Source of the DNA: Planctomycetota bacterium
Lineage (GTDB): Bacteria; Planctomycetota; Phycisphaerae; Phycisphaerales; UBA1924
Reading direction: 5' to 3'
DNA: 64,000 nt
Assembly: GCA_018242625.1 (NCBI GenBank)
Contig: JAFEBO010000010.1
Location: forward strand, 39,047-103,046
Position numbers and translations under genes: made by a program. Positions within the stretch are counted from its first letter, which is position 1. Every line of letters begins with the position of its first letter. Below the pieces are notes generated by a model, which saw nothing but the letters and a program-made list of their open reading frames with translations, did no database searches and was not told where the DNA came from. Shown in pieces: positions 31,739 through 40,861 of this stretch.

Positions 31739-33070
31739 TTATGGTTTGAATGAAGGAACCATTTCATTCTCGAAGACGATGTCGGGCCCCGTCCAAATCT
31801 CGGTGAGCCTGTAATTCGCTTCGGCGGCCTTGACGGATGGGCGGAAAATGAAATCGGCGCGCGTGGCATCGGCCGGGAACTGTCCGCCGACGCCGTAAGC
31901 CCCTTCCGATCCCTTCAGGAAGGATACTTCGCCGAGCGAGATTTCCTTGCCGGCCTGGGTTCCATCGCGCGGGCGACCGAATACTTCGAACGCGAGGTTG
32001 ATGGGGGGGTCCTTGCAATCGAAGGAGGGCGACAGGTTGTCCGGTGAGTAGCGGTTCAGCGTCTGGATTTTCAGGGAGCGGCGGATGCTGTCCACGAGCG
32101 ATGGATCGGCGACGGTGGAGACGATCGAGTCATTGGGCGGGACAATTTCGAGCGGCGCCTGATAGCTGAATGTGCGGCTTCCCAGCTCTTTCTTTTCATC
32201 CTTCTGGTCAACCACTGCAACCAGAACGGTCATCTGCAGAGTGTGTTTTCCGGGCGAACTATCCAGCGCCATGGCTCGCGAGCAGGAGGTCGCGCCGCGC
32301 CGGGCGATCGATATCCTGGATGCCGGCAGATCGAGGAGCTTGCTTGGAGTGGTGTTGACCGTCAGTCCCGACAGGGTGGCGTGCAACTGCACGGAGGTGG
32401 GGCGATTGGGTAAGCGAGGGCCCGTGACGAGGAAGCCGAAGGGGGCAGTTACTCCTTGTCGAATTTTCGGGCGGTGGAAGAACTTCAATTCGATTCCGAA
32501 CAGGACATATTCGAGCCACTGCGCATCGGTGACGGCGCCCTTCGATCGAGCCTCGCCGATGAAATCACCCCATGCCAGGTTCCAGGAAACTTTCGGCACG
32601 GAGCTTGCCGGAAGGGCGTCCTGGAGCAAAGTTGCGGCTTGCTCCATGCTCAGACTCCCCGCTTTGTAGCGGCGAAGAAGTTCGCTGATTGCCCTAGTGC
32701 TTGTGGGTGAGGTCGGGCCTCGCGCTTCGGTCTCGAGCATCCAGAATGGTTTGTATTGATTGAACTGGATTTTGGAGAGCGAGATTGCCGCGGCGGTGAT
32801 TCCGATGCCCGTCGGGATGAAGAGAAGAAGGATGCCCCAGATAAGGGCGACGCGGGATTTGTGCAGGCGGGGAGTTGTTGCGGTCGGAGTGTCGAGCGGC
32901 TTGCCGCATTCGGGGCAGGAGGAAGGGTTGATGCCTGCGAGATCGAAACGGCAGGTGCGGCAGAGGCGGGTGTCTGTGAGCGGCCTGCCGCGGGCTGCGT
33001 GGGCGATCAGGATGATGCCGGCAATGGTGAACCCCACGAGCCCGAGGATGGCAAGAAGCATGAATGACAT
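31739..33070 (-). CDS. Zinc-ribbon membrane protein of unknown function
   Basis: 443 residues. A first membrane helix at about 3-24 is followed by a cytosolic zinc ribbon (C-R-T-C-R-F-D-L, then C-P-E-C), a second helix at about 76-98, and a large extracytoplasmic region of ~340 residues. The zinc-ribbon form 'R-T-C-R-F-D-L' is seen in planctomycete membrane proteins with no assigned role. The function is unknown. The start at 33070 overlaps the upstream frame of the methyltransferase gene on the other strand, so the two are divergent and closely spaced. Confidence 0.75.
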   Translation of the reverse strand: MSFMLLAILGLVGFTIAGIILIAHAARGRPLTDTRLCRTCRFDLAGINPSSCPECGKPLDTPTATTPRLHKSRVALIWGILLLFIPTGIGITAAAISLSKIQFNQYKPFWMLETEARGPTSPTSTRAISELLRRYKAGSLSMEQAATLLQDALPASSVPKVSWNLAWGDFIGEARSKGAVTDAQWLEYVLFGIELKFFHRPKIRQGVTAPFGFLVTGPRLPNRPTSVQLHATLSGLTVNTTPSKLLDLPASRISIARRGATSCSRAMALDSSPGKHTLQMTVLVAVVDQKDEKKELGSRTFSYQAPLEIVPPNDSIVSTVADPSLVDSIRRSLKIQTLNRYSPDNLSPSFDCKDPPINLAFEVFGRPRDGTQAGKEISLGEVSFLKGSEGAYGVGGQFPADATRADFIFRPSVKAAEANYRLTEIWTGPDIVFENEMVPSFKP

Positions 33071-33111
33071 GGGCGCGGGGAATGCTACCGCATTGGTTCT
33101 ACGATGGTTCG

Positions 33112-34011
33112 ATGAAATCGACGCAATTCACCGAGCAGGCGTGGGATCACAAGGCCGCGGCGGAACAACTCCTGGCGACGATCGATGGCGGGGGGGAGGC
33201 CAACGAGCGGTATCTCGAGCTGCTCAAGCGCTGCCTGATGCGGATCGGGATGGAGTCGCGGTATGAGCCACTGACGTTCCAGCGGGTGCCATCGCTGCGG
33301 CGATCTCTCTATAGCGTGCTGACGAACATTCTGGGGCCGCGGTATGAGATCGTGCGCCGGCGGCGTGCGAGCAGGAAGGATTCGCTCGAGGGGCGCAAGT
33401 GTTCGTACGACGCGGAGTCGATGATCGGGCAATTTCGCATGAACAATCTGCATGATGCGGTGCGGACGATCATGCGTGAGGGCGTGCCGGGCGATCTTGT
33501 GGAAGCGGGCGTGTGGCGCGGCGGTGCGACGATCTTCCTGCGTGCGGCGCTCTGGGCGTATGGCGATCAGACGAGGAAGGTGTGGGCGGCGGATTCGTTC
33601 GAGGGATTGCCGAAGCCGAACAAGGACATTGAGGCGGATGCGGGGTATGACCTGAGCAGCGTAGTGGAGCTGTCGGTCTCGCTGGAGGATGTGCAGGAGA
33701 ACTTCAAGCGGTATGGGTGGCTGGATGATCGCGTGAAGTTTCTGAAAGGCTGGTTCAAGGACACGCTGCCGACGGCGCCGATCGAGTCAATCGCGCTGTT
33801 GCGTGCGGACGGCGACTTGTATGAATCGACGATGGACGTGCTGCGATCGCTTTATGACAAGGTGTCGCCGGGCGGGTTTGTGGTGATCGATGACTACGGC
33901 GCGTGGCCTCCCTGTCGCAAAGCGGTGGATGAATTCCGGGCCGCACGCGGCATCACCGACCCGATCGAGATCATCGACTGGTCGGGTGTCTATTGGAGGA
34001 AGGGCAAGTAA
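33112..34011 (+). CDS. TylF/MycF-family O-methyltransferase
   Basis: 299 residues. The SAM-binding region G-D-L-V-E-A-G-V-W-R-G-G-A (about 128-140) and the motif D-S-F-E-G-L-P-K-P that follows are typical of the macrocin O-methyltransferase family. The later L-R-A-D-G-D-L-Y-E-S and D-D-Y-G-A-W match the metal-binding residues. TylF methylates sugars in antibiotic synthesis, but most family members act on cell-surface sugars or unknown targets. I chose the ATG at 33112; the longer frame from 33064 overlaps the divergent gene. Confidence 0.88.
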   Translation: MKSTQFTEQAWDHKAAAEQLLATIDGGGEANERYLELLKRCLMRIGMESRYEPLTFQRVPSLRRSLYSVLTNILGPRYEIVRRRRASRKDSLEGRKCSYDAESMIGQFRMNNLHDAVRTIMREGVPGDLVEAGVWRGGATIFLRAALWAYGDQTRKVWAADSFEGLPKPNKDIEADAGYDLSSVVELSVSLEDVQENFKRYGWLDDRVKFLKGWFKDTLPTAPIESIALLRADGDLYESTMDVLRSLYDKVSPGGFVVIDDYGAWPPCRKAVDEFRAARGITDPIEIIDWSGVYWRKGK

Positions 34012-34039
34012 AAAAGCCCGTCGGTGTTTGCCGGCGGGC
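34010..34039. terminator. Hairpin terminator shared by convergent genes
   Basis: A 9-bp stem (34016-34024 with 34031-34039, one G-T pair) and a six-base loop. The A-run at 34010-34015 gives a T-run on the minus strand, so it serves the minus-strand gene best; on the plus strand the tail CCTTT is weak. Confidence 0.7.
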
Positions 34040-34094
34040 CCTTTGGAGTGTCCCCGAACGGATTGGGAGACCGAATAAGCGTCATGCATGGGCT

Positions 34095-34610
34095 TCACAT
34101 CGGTTTGTCGCCGGTGTATCCGCCGCCTTCACCTTCGCCGTGTTGGTTGCCGGCCTGCTTGCCTGATTGCGATTCGCCTTTGTGGACAGCCTTGCCGATG
34201 CCGGTTTCGTCGTCTTCTTCCATGTCGCCCGGCTGGGAGCGTGACTCGGCGCGGGTCGGGGTGTTGCCGGCGCGGCTGTCCTCGGCCTTCATCGACTTGG
34301 ACTGGCTTGCCTGCCCGGAATGCGATTTGCTCTGCTGCTGAGAGGTTGCGGTGGAGGACTTTCCGGAGTCGAGCGCAGAACCGGCGTTCTGGGGCAGCTT
34401 GCCCGGATCGCCCGCCGGCCGGTTGGGGCTGATTTCACGACCGGCGTTCTGTTGCCTCGTCTGGTCCTGTCTTTGACCTTGATTGCTCTTGGCCTGATTC
34501 CCCTGACTCTGGTTGGTGTGGGGCTGGTTGGTCTGGGACTGGTTGCTCTGGGCCTGGCTGCTTTGGCCGTGGCCCGCGTGCCCCTGGTTACCCTGGTTGC
34601 TGTTTGCCAT
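34095..34610 (-). CDS. Q/N/S-rich disordered low-complexity protein
   Basis: 171 residues. The first ~55 residues are built of Asn-Gln with Ser, Gly, His and Thr, in loose repeats of N-Q-S-Q, N-Q-G-N and N-Q-P-H. The remainder is Ser/Gln/Lys-rich with an acidic patch E-E-D-D-E and a Gly/His-rich end. There is no signal peptide or membrane helix. Such composition suggests a desiccation- or stress-related disordered protein, or a condensate former, but no family is recognised. GGAG lies about eight bases before the ATG. A small membrane protein gene is next upstream on the same strand. Confidence 0.7.
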   Translation of the reverse strand: MANSNQGNQGHAGHGQSSQAQSNQSQTNQPHTNQSQGNQAKSNQGQRQDQTRQQNAGREISPNRPAGDPGKLPQNAGSALDSGKSSTATSQQQSKSHSGQASQSKSMKAEDSRAGNTPTRAESRSQPGDMEEDDETGIGKAVHKGESQSGKQAGNQHGEGEGGGYTGDKPM

Positions 34611-34653
34611 GATCGGAAACTCCTTTGAAAAATGACAAGTTTCGCGTGGACGG

Positions 34654-34812
34654 TCAGCCGCCGACGCAGCTCTTGATAATGAAAAACAAAGCGATCAGAG
34701 GGATGGGCACACCGAGCAGCCAGAGGAGGACCGCGGTTCGAGCCTTTCCGGCGCGTTGTGCCCGCGACAAATACTTCTCCCCGGCGCTAAAACCCGGCGT
34801 CTTGCTTTCCAT
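34654..34812 (-). CDS. Small single-pass membrane protein
   Basis: 52 residues from the ATG at 34812: a basic N-terminus, then one membrane helix (about 25-48) of L-L-W-L-L-G-V-P-I-P-L-I-A-L-F-F-I-I, and a Cys near the end. A longer frame reaches 34947 but its extra 45 residues are Arg/His-rich and unconvincing. AGAAG precedes the chosen ATG. It lies upstream of the disordered protein on the same strand, with 43 bases between. No family is recognised. Confidence 0.5.
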   Translation of the reverse strand: MESKTPGFSAGEKYLSRAQRAGKARTAVLLWLLGVPIPLIALFFIIKSCVGG

Positions 34813-34980
34813 CCCTGTTCTTCTGAGCGGCGCAAAGTTGTTGTGGGCCCTGTGCAAACGTGCGCTCCTTTCGGGTCGCCTTCGGACAGAGGTAGGTTCC
34901 GGCGCCGATGTGACGGCATGGTGACCGTGCCGTGAGGTTTTGCTCATGGCCGTGCGCGAATGTTCGGGCTGGGGGGTGGG

Positions 34981-35742
34981 TCAGGCGCCGGTGCGGAGAC
35001 GCTTTTTCTCGGAGTGACGCACGATGGAGCCTGTCGCGAGGTAGACGATGTCCTCCGCGACGTTGGTCATGAGGTCGGCGACCCGTTCGAGCTCGCGGCT
35101 GAGCCGGTACATGTACAGCGCGAGCGTCATCGCCTGATCGGTGCGGCCTTCGGAGCGGACGAACTCCTGCACTTCCTCGAAGAGCTGCTTGTCGAGCTGA
35201 TCGATGATCTCGTCGGCACGGACCAGGGAGCGCGCGCCCTCGACGTCCTCGTCGAGCACGGTGCGAAGGAGCTGGTGGCACATCATGGGGACGCGCTGGG
35301 CGAGTTCGGTGAGGGCGGTCGGCCAACGCGGAGCGCCGCCGGAAGCATCGCAGTGCTGGGCGATTTTGACGCACACTTTGGCGATGCTGCTGGCGTGGTC
35401 GGCGACGCGTTCGATGTCCGTGTTGACCTTGAGGACGAAAGTGATGGCCCGGAAGTCGCGCGCGAAGAGATGGTGCAGAGCGAGGATCTCGTAGCACTCC
35501 TGCTCGATCGCCACCTCTTCGGCGTCGACGCGGTCGTCCTGGCGGCGGACGGCCCGGGCGGCTTCAACATCGAGCTTCAGCAGTGCGTCGACGGCGGCGT
35601 CGAGCATCGACGTGGCGATGCTGGCTTCACGCACCAGCCGGCGCTTCAGATTGATAATGCGGCGCTCGTACGTGAACTTCTGGTCGGAGAGAGGGCGCGG
35701 CGGTTGATCGGTCGTGGGGTCTGGAGTCGGGTCGGTCGCCAT
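34981..35742 (-). CDS. phoU: Phosphate signalling protein PhoU
   Basis: 253 residues of the two-fold repeated three-helix PhoU fold. Each repeat ends with the acidic metal-binding E/D-x-x-x-D motifs: R-R-Q-D-D-R-V-D-A-E-E in the first and V-R-A-D-E-I-I-D-Q-L-D in the second. PhoU damps phosphate-regulon signalling and Pst transport. The pstSCAB and phoBR genes are not nearby, which is common in this group. The N-terminal 20 residues are a Pro/Thr/Asp-rich extension. kdsA is next upstream on the same strand. Confidence 0.93.
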   Translation of the reverse strand: MATDPTPDPTTDQPPRPLSDQKFTYERRIINLKRRLVREASIATSMLDAAVDALLKLDVEAARAVRRQDDRVDAEEVAIEQECYEILALHHLFARDFRAITFVLKVNTDIERVADHASSIAKVCVKIAQHCDASGGAPRWPTALTELAQRVPMMCHQLLRTVLDEDVEGARSLVRADEIIDQLDKQLFEEVQEFVRSEGRTDQAMTLALYMYRLSRELERVADLMTNVAEDIVYLATGSIVRHSEKKRLRTGA

Positions 35743-35779
35743 CGGGTCTCTCGCCGGGCGCGGGCCCGATTATCCGAGT

Positions 35780-36643
35780 TTATCCGAGTACTTTCAGCGA
35801 GGCGCGGATGGAGGCAAGCTGAGAGAGCAAGGCGGGAACGCCGTCCAGCGGGAGCATGGTGCTGGCGTCGGAAAGGGCCCTGTCCGGAGACGGGTGACAT
35901 TCCAGGAAGATCGCGTGGACCCCGGCGGCAACCGCGGCGCGGGCCAGGAGCGGCGCACGGTCGGGACGGCCGCCGGTCTGTTCACCCGCGCCGGGAAGCT
36001 GGGTGCTGTGGGTGCAGTCGAAACAGACGGGAGGGGGCCCATCGACGCCTTTGCCCTTGAGGTCGATGAGATCGCCCAGGCCGAGGAAGTCGTTGACGAG
36101 ACGGCCGTACCCGAAGAAGGTGCCGCGCTCGGTGGACATGGTGTTCGTGCAGCCGGCTTCGGCGAGTTTGCGGTGGGGGCCGGCCATCTCGCCGGGAGAG
36201 AGGAACTGCCCTTTCTTGACATTGACCGCCCGCTTGTGTGTTGCGGCGGCCTTGCCGGCGGCGAAAAGGAGGTCGGTTTGGCGGCAGAGGAAGGCCGGGA
36301 TCTGGAGAATGTCGACGGCAAGGGCGGCGGGTTCGGCCTGCTCGGGGCTGTGGATGTCGGTTGTGGACGGGACACCCAGTTCGCGCGCGATGGAGGAGAT
36401 CCATTCAAGACCGCGCTCCAGGCCTGGACCTCGGGGAGAGGCGACGCTGGACCTGTTGGCCTTGTCGAAGGAGGCTTTGAAGATGTAGGAAAGGCCTGCC
36501 GCACGACAGGCGTCGCGGACGGCGGTGCCTATTTCGAGGCCCATCTGGCGGGATTCGATGACGCAGGGGCCGGCGATGATGGCGAGCGGCCGGCCCGGGC
36601 CGATGGCGATGGGTCCGGCGTGGCAGAGGCGGGGCATGCGCAA
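35780..36643 (-). CDS. kdsA: 3-deoxy-D-manno-octulosonate 8-phosphate synthase
   Basis: 287 residues. It condenses phosphoenolpyruvate with arabinose 5-phosphate to make Kdo8P for lipid A-Kdo. Signatures include I-F-K-A-S-F-D-K-A-N-R-S-S, R-Q-T-D-L-L-F-A, and N-V-K-K-G-Q-F. The N-terminal strand reads I-A-G-P-C-V-I-E-S with Cys27, where the metal-independent E. coli enzyme has Asn26. This marks it as the metal-dependent form. The ATG at 36643 or the second ATG at 36637 may be used. waaA at 39073 acts later in the same pathway. Confidence 0.95.
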   Translation of the reverse strand: MRMPRLCHAGPIAIGPGRPLAIIAGPCVIESRQMGLEIGTAVRDACRAAGLSYIFKASFDKANRSSVASPRGPGLERGLEWISSIARELGVPSTTDIHSPEQAEPAALAVDILQIPAFLCRQTDLLFAAGKAAATHKRAVNVKKGQFLSPGEMAGPHRKLAEAGCTNTMSTERGTFFGYGRLVNDFLGLGDLIDLKGKGVDGPPPVCFDCTHSTQLPGAGEQTGGRPDRAPLLARAAVAAGVHAIFLECHPSPDRALSDASTMLPLDGVPALLSQLASIRASLKVLG

Positions 36644-36711
36644 GTGTAGGGAATTGGGATGCGGGATCTTGGAAGTGGAGGGCGGAGGCGCGGGCGTGCC
36701 ATAATTGAGGC

Positions 36712-37557
36712 GTGCTGAGGCTTACGAATCTCCGGAAGACGTACGGCGAACTTGTTGCGGTCGACGGGGTGTCGCTGCACGTGCGCCGCGGCGAGGTCTT
36801 CGGGCTGCTTGGGCCCAACGGCGCGGGCAAGAGCACGACGATCGGGATGTGCGTCGGGCTGGTGCGGCCGGATTCGGGCGAGGTGAATGTGGATGGCGTG
36901 GGATCGCCGATGCGGCATGAGGTGCGTGCGCATCTTGGCGTGGCGCCTCAGGCGCTGGCGATTTACGACGATCTGACGGGCTTTGAGAACCTGCGGCTGT
37001 TCGGCGGTTTGTACGGGCTGCGCGGTTCGGCTCTTGAGGAGCGGGTGCAGCGTGTGCTGGATCTGGTGGGGCTTTTGGCGCGGGGGAACGACCGTGCGGG
37101 CGGATATTCGGGCGGCATGAAACGGCGCCTGAACCTGGCGGCGGCGCTCGTGCACGATCCGCCGCTGCTCCTGCTGGACGAGCCGACGGCGGGGGTCGAT
37201 CCTCAGAGCCGCAACAACATTCTGGATACGGTGCGAGAGCTGTCCAAGGCGGGCCGGACGGTGATCTACACGACGCACTACATGGAAGAGGCCCAGCGTG
37301 TGTGCGATCGCGTTGGGATTATCGACAAAGGCAGGCTGCTGTGCGTCGGGACGGTGGACGAGCTGGTGCGTGAGCACGGCGGCAAGAGCCAGCTACGGAT
37401 CGAGCGGGGCGAGAAGAGCGAGCGGCTGGAGACTGCGGACCCGGTGCGGGAGATCGCCCGTGTGCTGGGGGATGGGGGAGTCACGGGCGTGCACATCGAC
37501 CGGCCGGACCTGGAGAGCGTTTTCCTGACGCTGACAGGAAGGAGCTTGCGGGACTGA
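36712..37557 (+). CDS. ABC transporter ATP-binding subunit
   Basis: 281 residues, a NatA/DrrA-like ATPase. Walker A GPNGAGKST (about residues 36-44), the Q-loop near 83, the signature S-G-G-M-K-R-R-L-N (about 130), Walker B L-L-L-D-E-P-T (about 155) and the H-loop T-H-Y are all intact. The GTG start is at 36712. The permease follows one base after its stop, so the two are an operon and probably form an exporter. Substrate is unknown. Confidence 0.94.
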   Translation: MLRLTNLRKTYGELVAVDGVSLHVRRGEVFGLLGPNGAGKSTTIGMCVGLVRPDSGEVNVDGVGSPMRHEVRAHLGVAPQALAIYDDLTGFENLRLFGGLYGLRGSALEERVQRVLDLVGLLARGNDRAGGYSGGMKRRLNLAAALVHDPPLLLLDEPTAGVDPQSRNNILDTVRELSKAGRTVIYTTHYMEEAQRVCDRVGIIDKGRLLCVGTVDELVREHGGKSQLRIERGEKSERLETADPVREIARVLGDGGVTGVHIDRPDLESVFLTLTGRSLRD

Positions 37558-37558
37558 A

Positions 37559-38878
37559 ATGGGCACTATCGCGGGCATGAGCGCGCTGTGGGCGATCGCC
37601 AGGACCGATCTGCGGATCCTGCTGCGCGATAAGGCCGCGGCGTTTTTTACCTTTGTTTTCCCCATCCTCTTCGCGATGTTCTTTGGCTTCATGTTTGGTG
37701 GGGGAGGCGGCGAGCGCGGGAAGATCGAGATCGCCGTGGTGCAGCAGGACAAGGGGCCGGCGGCGGAGGCCTTTGTTCGCGATCTTGGAAAGACGCCAGA
37801 GATCCTCGTGAAAAAGGTGGAGACCGAGGCGGAGGCGGAACGGCTCGTGCGCAAGGGAGACGTGCTCGCTTCGATCGTGATCCCGCCGACATTTCAGAAG
37901 GGCTTTGATGACCTTTTCAGCACCGGCAAGGGGCCCGTGGTGGCGGGGGTGTTAGACCCGAGCCGCAAGGCGGAGGTGGGGCTGCTTGAAGGACGCCTCA
38001 ACGAACTGGCGTTTCGGACGATGGCCGGAACATTCCAGAACGCGGCGGGTATGAAGAAGCAGCTGGCGAAGGTGCGCGAGGCGATAGCAAAAGCGCCCGA
38101 CATCGAGAATTCGCGGAAGATCCTGTTCGGTGCGGCGCTGCAGAATCTGGACACGATTCTGAACGACAACGAGAAGAGAGAGTCGGAGGGCAAGCCGACT
38201 GACTTGGGTGGGGCGATGGCCGAGTTCCGGCCCGTGCAGCTGGAACTCAAAGAGCTGGCGCGGGATCGTTCGGGGCCGACGAACGCGTTTGAGGTGTCGC
38301 TGCCCCAGGGGATCGTGTGGGGGCTGATGGGTTGCGTAACGGCATTTGTTGCGACTCTGGCGCACGATCGTCAGCGGGGCACTCTCGTGCGGCTGCTCAG
38401 CGCCCCGGTGACACGCTGGCAGGTGATCGGGGGCAAGGCGCTGGCGGGTTTCCTGTCGTGCATGCTGGTGCAGTGGGTGCTGATTCTGCTCTTTGCGCTC
38501 CTGTTCAAGGTGCACCTGCGCGAGCCGATGATGCTCGGACTGGCGACGGTGGCGTCGGCGTACGCGTTCGTTGGCGTGATGATGCTCTTGTCGGTGATGG
38601 GGCGGTCCGGGGAGGGGTCCGCGGGTTTCGGGCGTGCGGTGATCCTGGTGATGGCGATGATCGGCGGCGGAACCATCCCGATTTTCTTCATGCCCAAGTT
38701 CATGCAGGCGGTGAGCTCGGCGAGCCCGTTCAAGTGGGCGGTGCTGGCGATCGAAGGGTCGCTCTGGCGGCCGATGACCGGTACGGAAATGCTGCTCCCG
38801 CTGGGCGTCTTGGTCGGGATCGGGACTGTGGGCCTTTGGATCGGGGGGATGATGTTCCGGCGTTCAACGATGAGTTGA
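37559..38878 (+). CDS. ABC-2 type transporter permease
   Basis: 439 residues. One N-terminal membrane helix (about 22-42) is followed by a large extracytoplasmic domain of ~200 residues and five or so helices from residue 255 to the end. This fits the ABC-2 permease form with a large loop, as in YhgE/NatB-like and DrrB-like exporters. It follows the ATPase directly. A tRNA-Val gene lies 21 bases downstream. Confidence 0.92.
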   Translation: MGTIAGMSALWAIARTDLRILLRDKAAAFFTFVFPILFAMFFGFMFGGGGGERGKIEIAVVQQDKGPAAEAFVRDLGKTPEILVKKVETEAEAERLVRKGDVLASIVIPPTFQKGFDDLFSTGKGPVVAGVLDPSRKAEVGLLEGRLNELAFRTMAGTFQNAAGMKKQLAKVREAIAKAPDIENSRKILFGAALQNLDTILNDNEKRESEGKPTDLGGAMAEFRPVQLELKELARDRSGPTNAFEVSLPQGIVWGLMGCVTAFVATLAHDRQRGTLVRLLSAPVTRWQVIGGKALAGFLSCMLVQWVLILLFALLFKVHLREPMMLGLATVASAYAFVGVMMLLSVMGRSGEGSAGFGRAVILVMAMIGGGTIPIFFMPKFMQAVSSASPFKWAVLAIEGSLWRPMTGTEMLLPLGVLVGIGTVGLWIGGMMFRRSTMS

Positions 38879-38899
38879 GGCCGTAGAGTTGGGGGATTC

Positions 38900-38973
38900 G
38901 GGCGGGTAGCTCAGTTGGCTAGAGCATTCGCTTTACACGCGAAGGGTCCAGGGTTCGAGTCCCTGCCTGCCCA
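38900..38973 (+). tRNA. tRNA-Val (TAC)
   Basis: 74 bases. The cloverleaf is complete: acceptor GGGCGGG/CCTGCCC with one G-T pair, T arm CAGGG-TTCGAGT-CCCTG, anticodon stem TTCGC/GCGAA with loop TTTACAC giving anticodon TAC. CCA is not encoded. Confidence 0.95.
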
Positions 38974-39072
38974 TTAAGAAGGCACTCGGCACTCGTCTTT
39001 CGGCGCGAGGCAATTGGCATTCGGGTCCGAAAGGAATTCGGCGTTCGGACGTTTCAGGGGCCGATCATTCCA

Positions 39073-40347
39073 GTGAATGCGTTTGATCTTCTCTATCTGA
39101 CCGGCGGGGCGCTTGCCTCACCCTGGCTCTTGCGCAAGCAGCGAAAGGGCTGGAAAGAACGGTTCGGGCATGTCGCGGGGCTGCCCGCCAAGACCCGGGC
39201 GCGGCTGATGGTTCATGCTGTGTCGGTGGGGGAGGTGAACGCCCTGCGGCATCTTGTGCCGCTCCTGGCGGGCGGGAGTGAGTCTGAGTTCGATTTGGTG
39301 ATCACGGCCGGCACGGATACGGGGCTCGCGCGGGCGCAGGAGCTTTTTTCGAAGCACGCGATCGTGCTGCGATATCCGCTCGATTTTTCCGCGAGCGTGA
39401 AGAGGTTCCTGGATGCGGTGCGGCCCGACGCGGTGGGACTGGTCGAACTTGAGGTGTGGCCGAACTTCATCAGGGAGTGTGAGAAGCGGGGTGTTCCTGT
39501 TGGCGTGATCAACGGGCGGCTGAGCGAGCGCTCGTTCCGGGGGTACCGCAAGGTGCGGGGTGTCTTGGGAAGGACTTTCGGGCGGCTGGCGTTTGCCGCG
39601 GCGCAGGATGAGAGTTATGCGGAGCGCTTCTGCGCGATGGGTGTGCCTCCGGAGCGCGTGAGTGTGACGGGGACGATGAAATGGGACGCGGCGGTCGTGC
39701 CGGATGATCCCTCAACGCTGGTTCCAGGCGCGGCGGAGCTTGCGGCGGAGATGGGCATCGACCGGCAGCGGCCGCTCATTGTCGCGGGCAGCACAGGTCC
39801 GGGCGAAGAAGAGATGTTGAAGCTGGCCTGCCCCGAAGGCACGCAGCTGCTGTGTGCGCCGCGGAAACCGGAGCGATTTGATGAAGCGGCGCGGGCGTTA
39901 GAGGGCTGTGTCCGCAGGTCAATGGTCAAAGGCAAGGGCGCCCGCACGCCGGGCGGCAGGTACTTCCTGCTCGACACGATCGGCGAGCTGCGGATGGCGT
40001 ATTCGCTCGCGAGTGTGACGGTGGTCGGGCGATCCTTTATTGATCTCTTCGGGTCGGACCCGATCGAGCCGGCAGCGCTCGGAAAGCCCGTCGTGATCGG
40101 CCCCCGCGTGAGCGACTTCCAGCAGACTGTCGAGACGTTTGAGAAAGCGGTGGCCATCCGGAAGGTCGACCCGGCAGAGCTTGGCAGAGTGCTCGCGGAT
40201 TTGTTGTCGGATGGGGCGGAGCGGGCGCGGCTGGGCGAGGCCGCCAGGCGGACCGTGCTTGAGAACAAGGGTGCGAGCGCCAGGCATGCGGACTTGCTGC
40301 GGGAAATGGTCCAAAAAGCGGTCCGCAATGCCTCGACAGGGCATTGA
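39073..40347 (+). CDS. waaA: 3-deoxy-D-manno-octulosonic acid transferase (Kdo transferase)
   Basis: 424 residues of the GT-B glycosyltransferase family 30. It adds Kdo to lipid IVA at the inner face of the inner membrane. Family features are G-W-K-E-R-F-G near residue 26, V-H-A-V-S-V-G-E-V-N near 50 (the Glu is the catalytic base), and the C-terminal nucleotide-binding region with S-F-I-D-L-F-G-S-D-P-I-E-P-A. An N-terminal hydrophobic stretch is weak. The start is GTG at 39073. With kdsA at 35780, it supports a Gram-negative outer membrane with Kdo. Confidence 0.94.
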   Translation: MNAFDLLYLTGGALASPWLLRKQRKGWKERFGHVAGLPAKTRARLMVHAVSVGEVNALRHLVPLLAGGSESEFDLVITAGTDTGLARAQELFSKHAIVLRYPLDFSASVKRFLDAVRPDAVGLVELEVWPNFIRECEKRGVPVGVINGRLSERSFRGYRKVRGVLGRTFGRLAFAAAQDESYAERFCAMGVPPERVSVTGTMKWDAAVVPDDPSTLVPGAAELAAEMGIDRQRPLIVAGSTGPGEEEMLKLACPEGTQLLCAPRKPERFDEAARALEGCVRRSMVKGKGARTPGGRYFLLDTIGELRMAYSLASVTVVGRSFIDLFGSDPIEPAALGKPVVIGPRVSDFQQTVETFEKAVAIRKVDPAELGRVLADLLSDGAERARLGEAARRTVLENKGASARHADLLREMVQKAVRNASTGH

Positions 40348-40473
40348 TTTCTTGTTCGATCGATTCCCAATTGCGGGAGCGGGGCGTACCGTTTCCCCCT
40401 TGGCCCCCGAACAGGTTACTTCCAGAGATGGAAGGGGTTGAGGGTGGGCGGCGTGGCCCGTCACTGAGATTTT

Positions 40474-40560
40474 GGAGGGGTAGCTCAGTTGGTAAAGCAG
40501 CGGTATTTTCAGGGGTTGCCCTGAAACCCTCGGGTTCTACTTCGACCAGTAAAACAAGCT
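40474..40560 (+). pseudogene. Degenerate tRNA-Lys 5' half
   Basis: The sequence begins GGAGGGGTAGCTCAGTTGG and matches the intact tRNA-Lys at 41954 in 23 of 24 bases over 40480-40503. It lacks G22 of the D stem (A instead, so the stem is broken). The anticodon loop has TTT but the 3' side of the anticodon stem does not pair. No T arm or 3' acceptor strand follows. Right after it a hairpin (TTTCAGGG-GTTG-CCCTGAAA, 40507-40526) replaces the rest. The remainder of this gap (40348-40861) shows no gene. Confidence 0.6.
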
Positions 40561-40861
40561 CTGTGCCGTACTTCACTTTATGATCCTCTAGCGGCAGGTT
40601 CCACGGGATTACGACAACGCCCACACCCGAACGAATGCGACGCCGCTTGTCATGCCAATGGCGCGGCGGCTGAGCTGTTTTGGGGGCGAGGGCATAGTGG
40701 CTTGTTCTTGCCAGAAAATAGATCCACAACATTATGGAAAATGTAGTGTTGTTGGCTTGTGCAAAAAATTGACCGCATGTGATCTGTCTCGAACCTGTCC
40801 CAAGAATGGGCTTGGGGCTTTGGGGAATTTAAGATGACCAAGTCCTTTACGACACTATTTC

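Noticed and set aside
34495..34610. Possible short tandem repeats or CRISPR-like periodicity
   Set aside because: The periodicity is caused by N-Q-rich codons in the disordered protein. Spacing is irregular and there are no unique spacers.
40652..40837. A 61-codon frame upstream of the protease gene
   Set aside because: Cys/Leu-rich with no motif and no ribosome binding site in a lower-GC segment.
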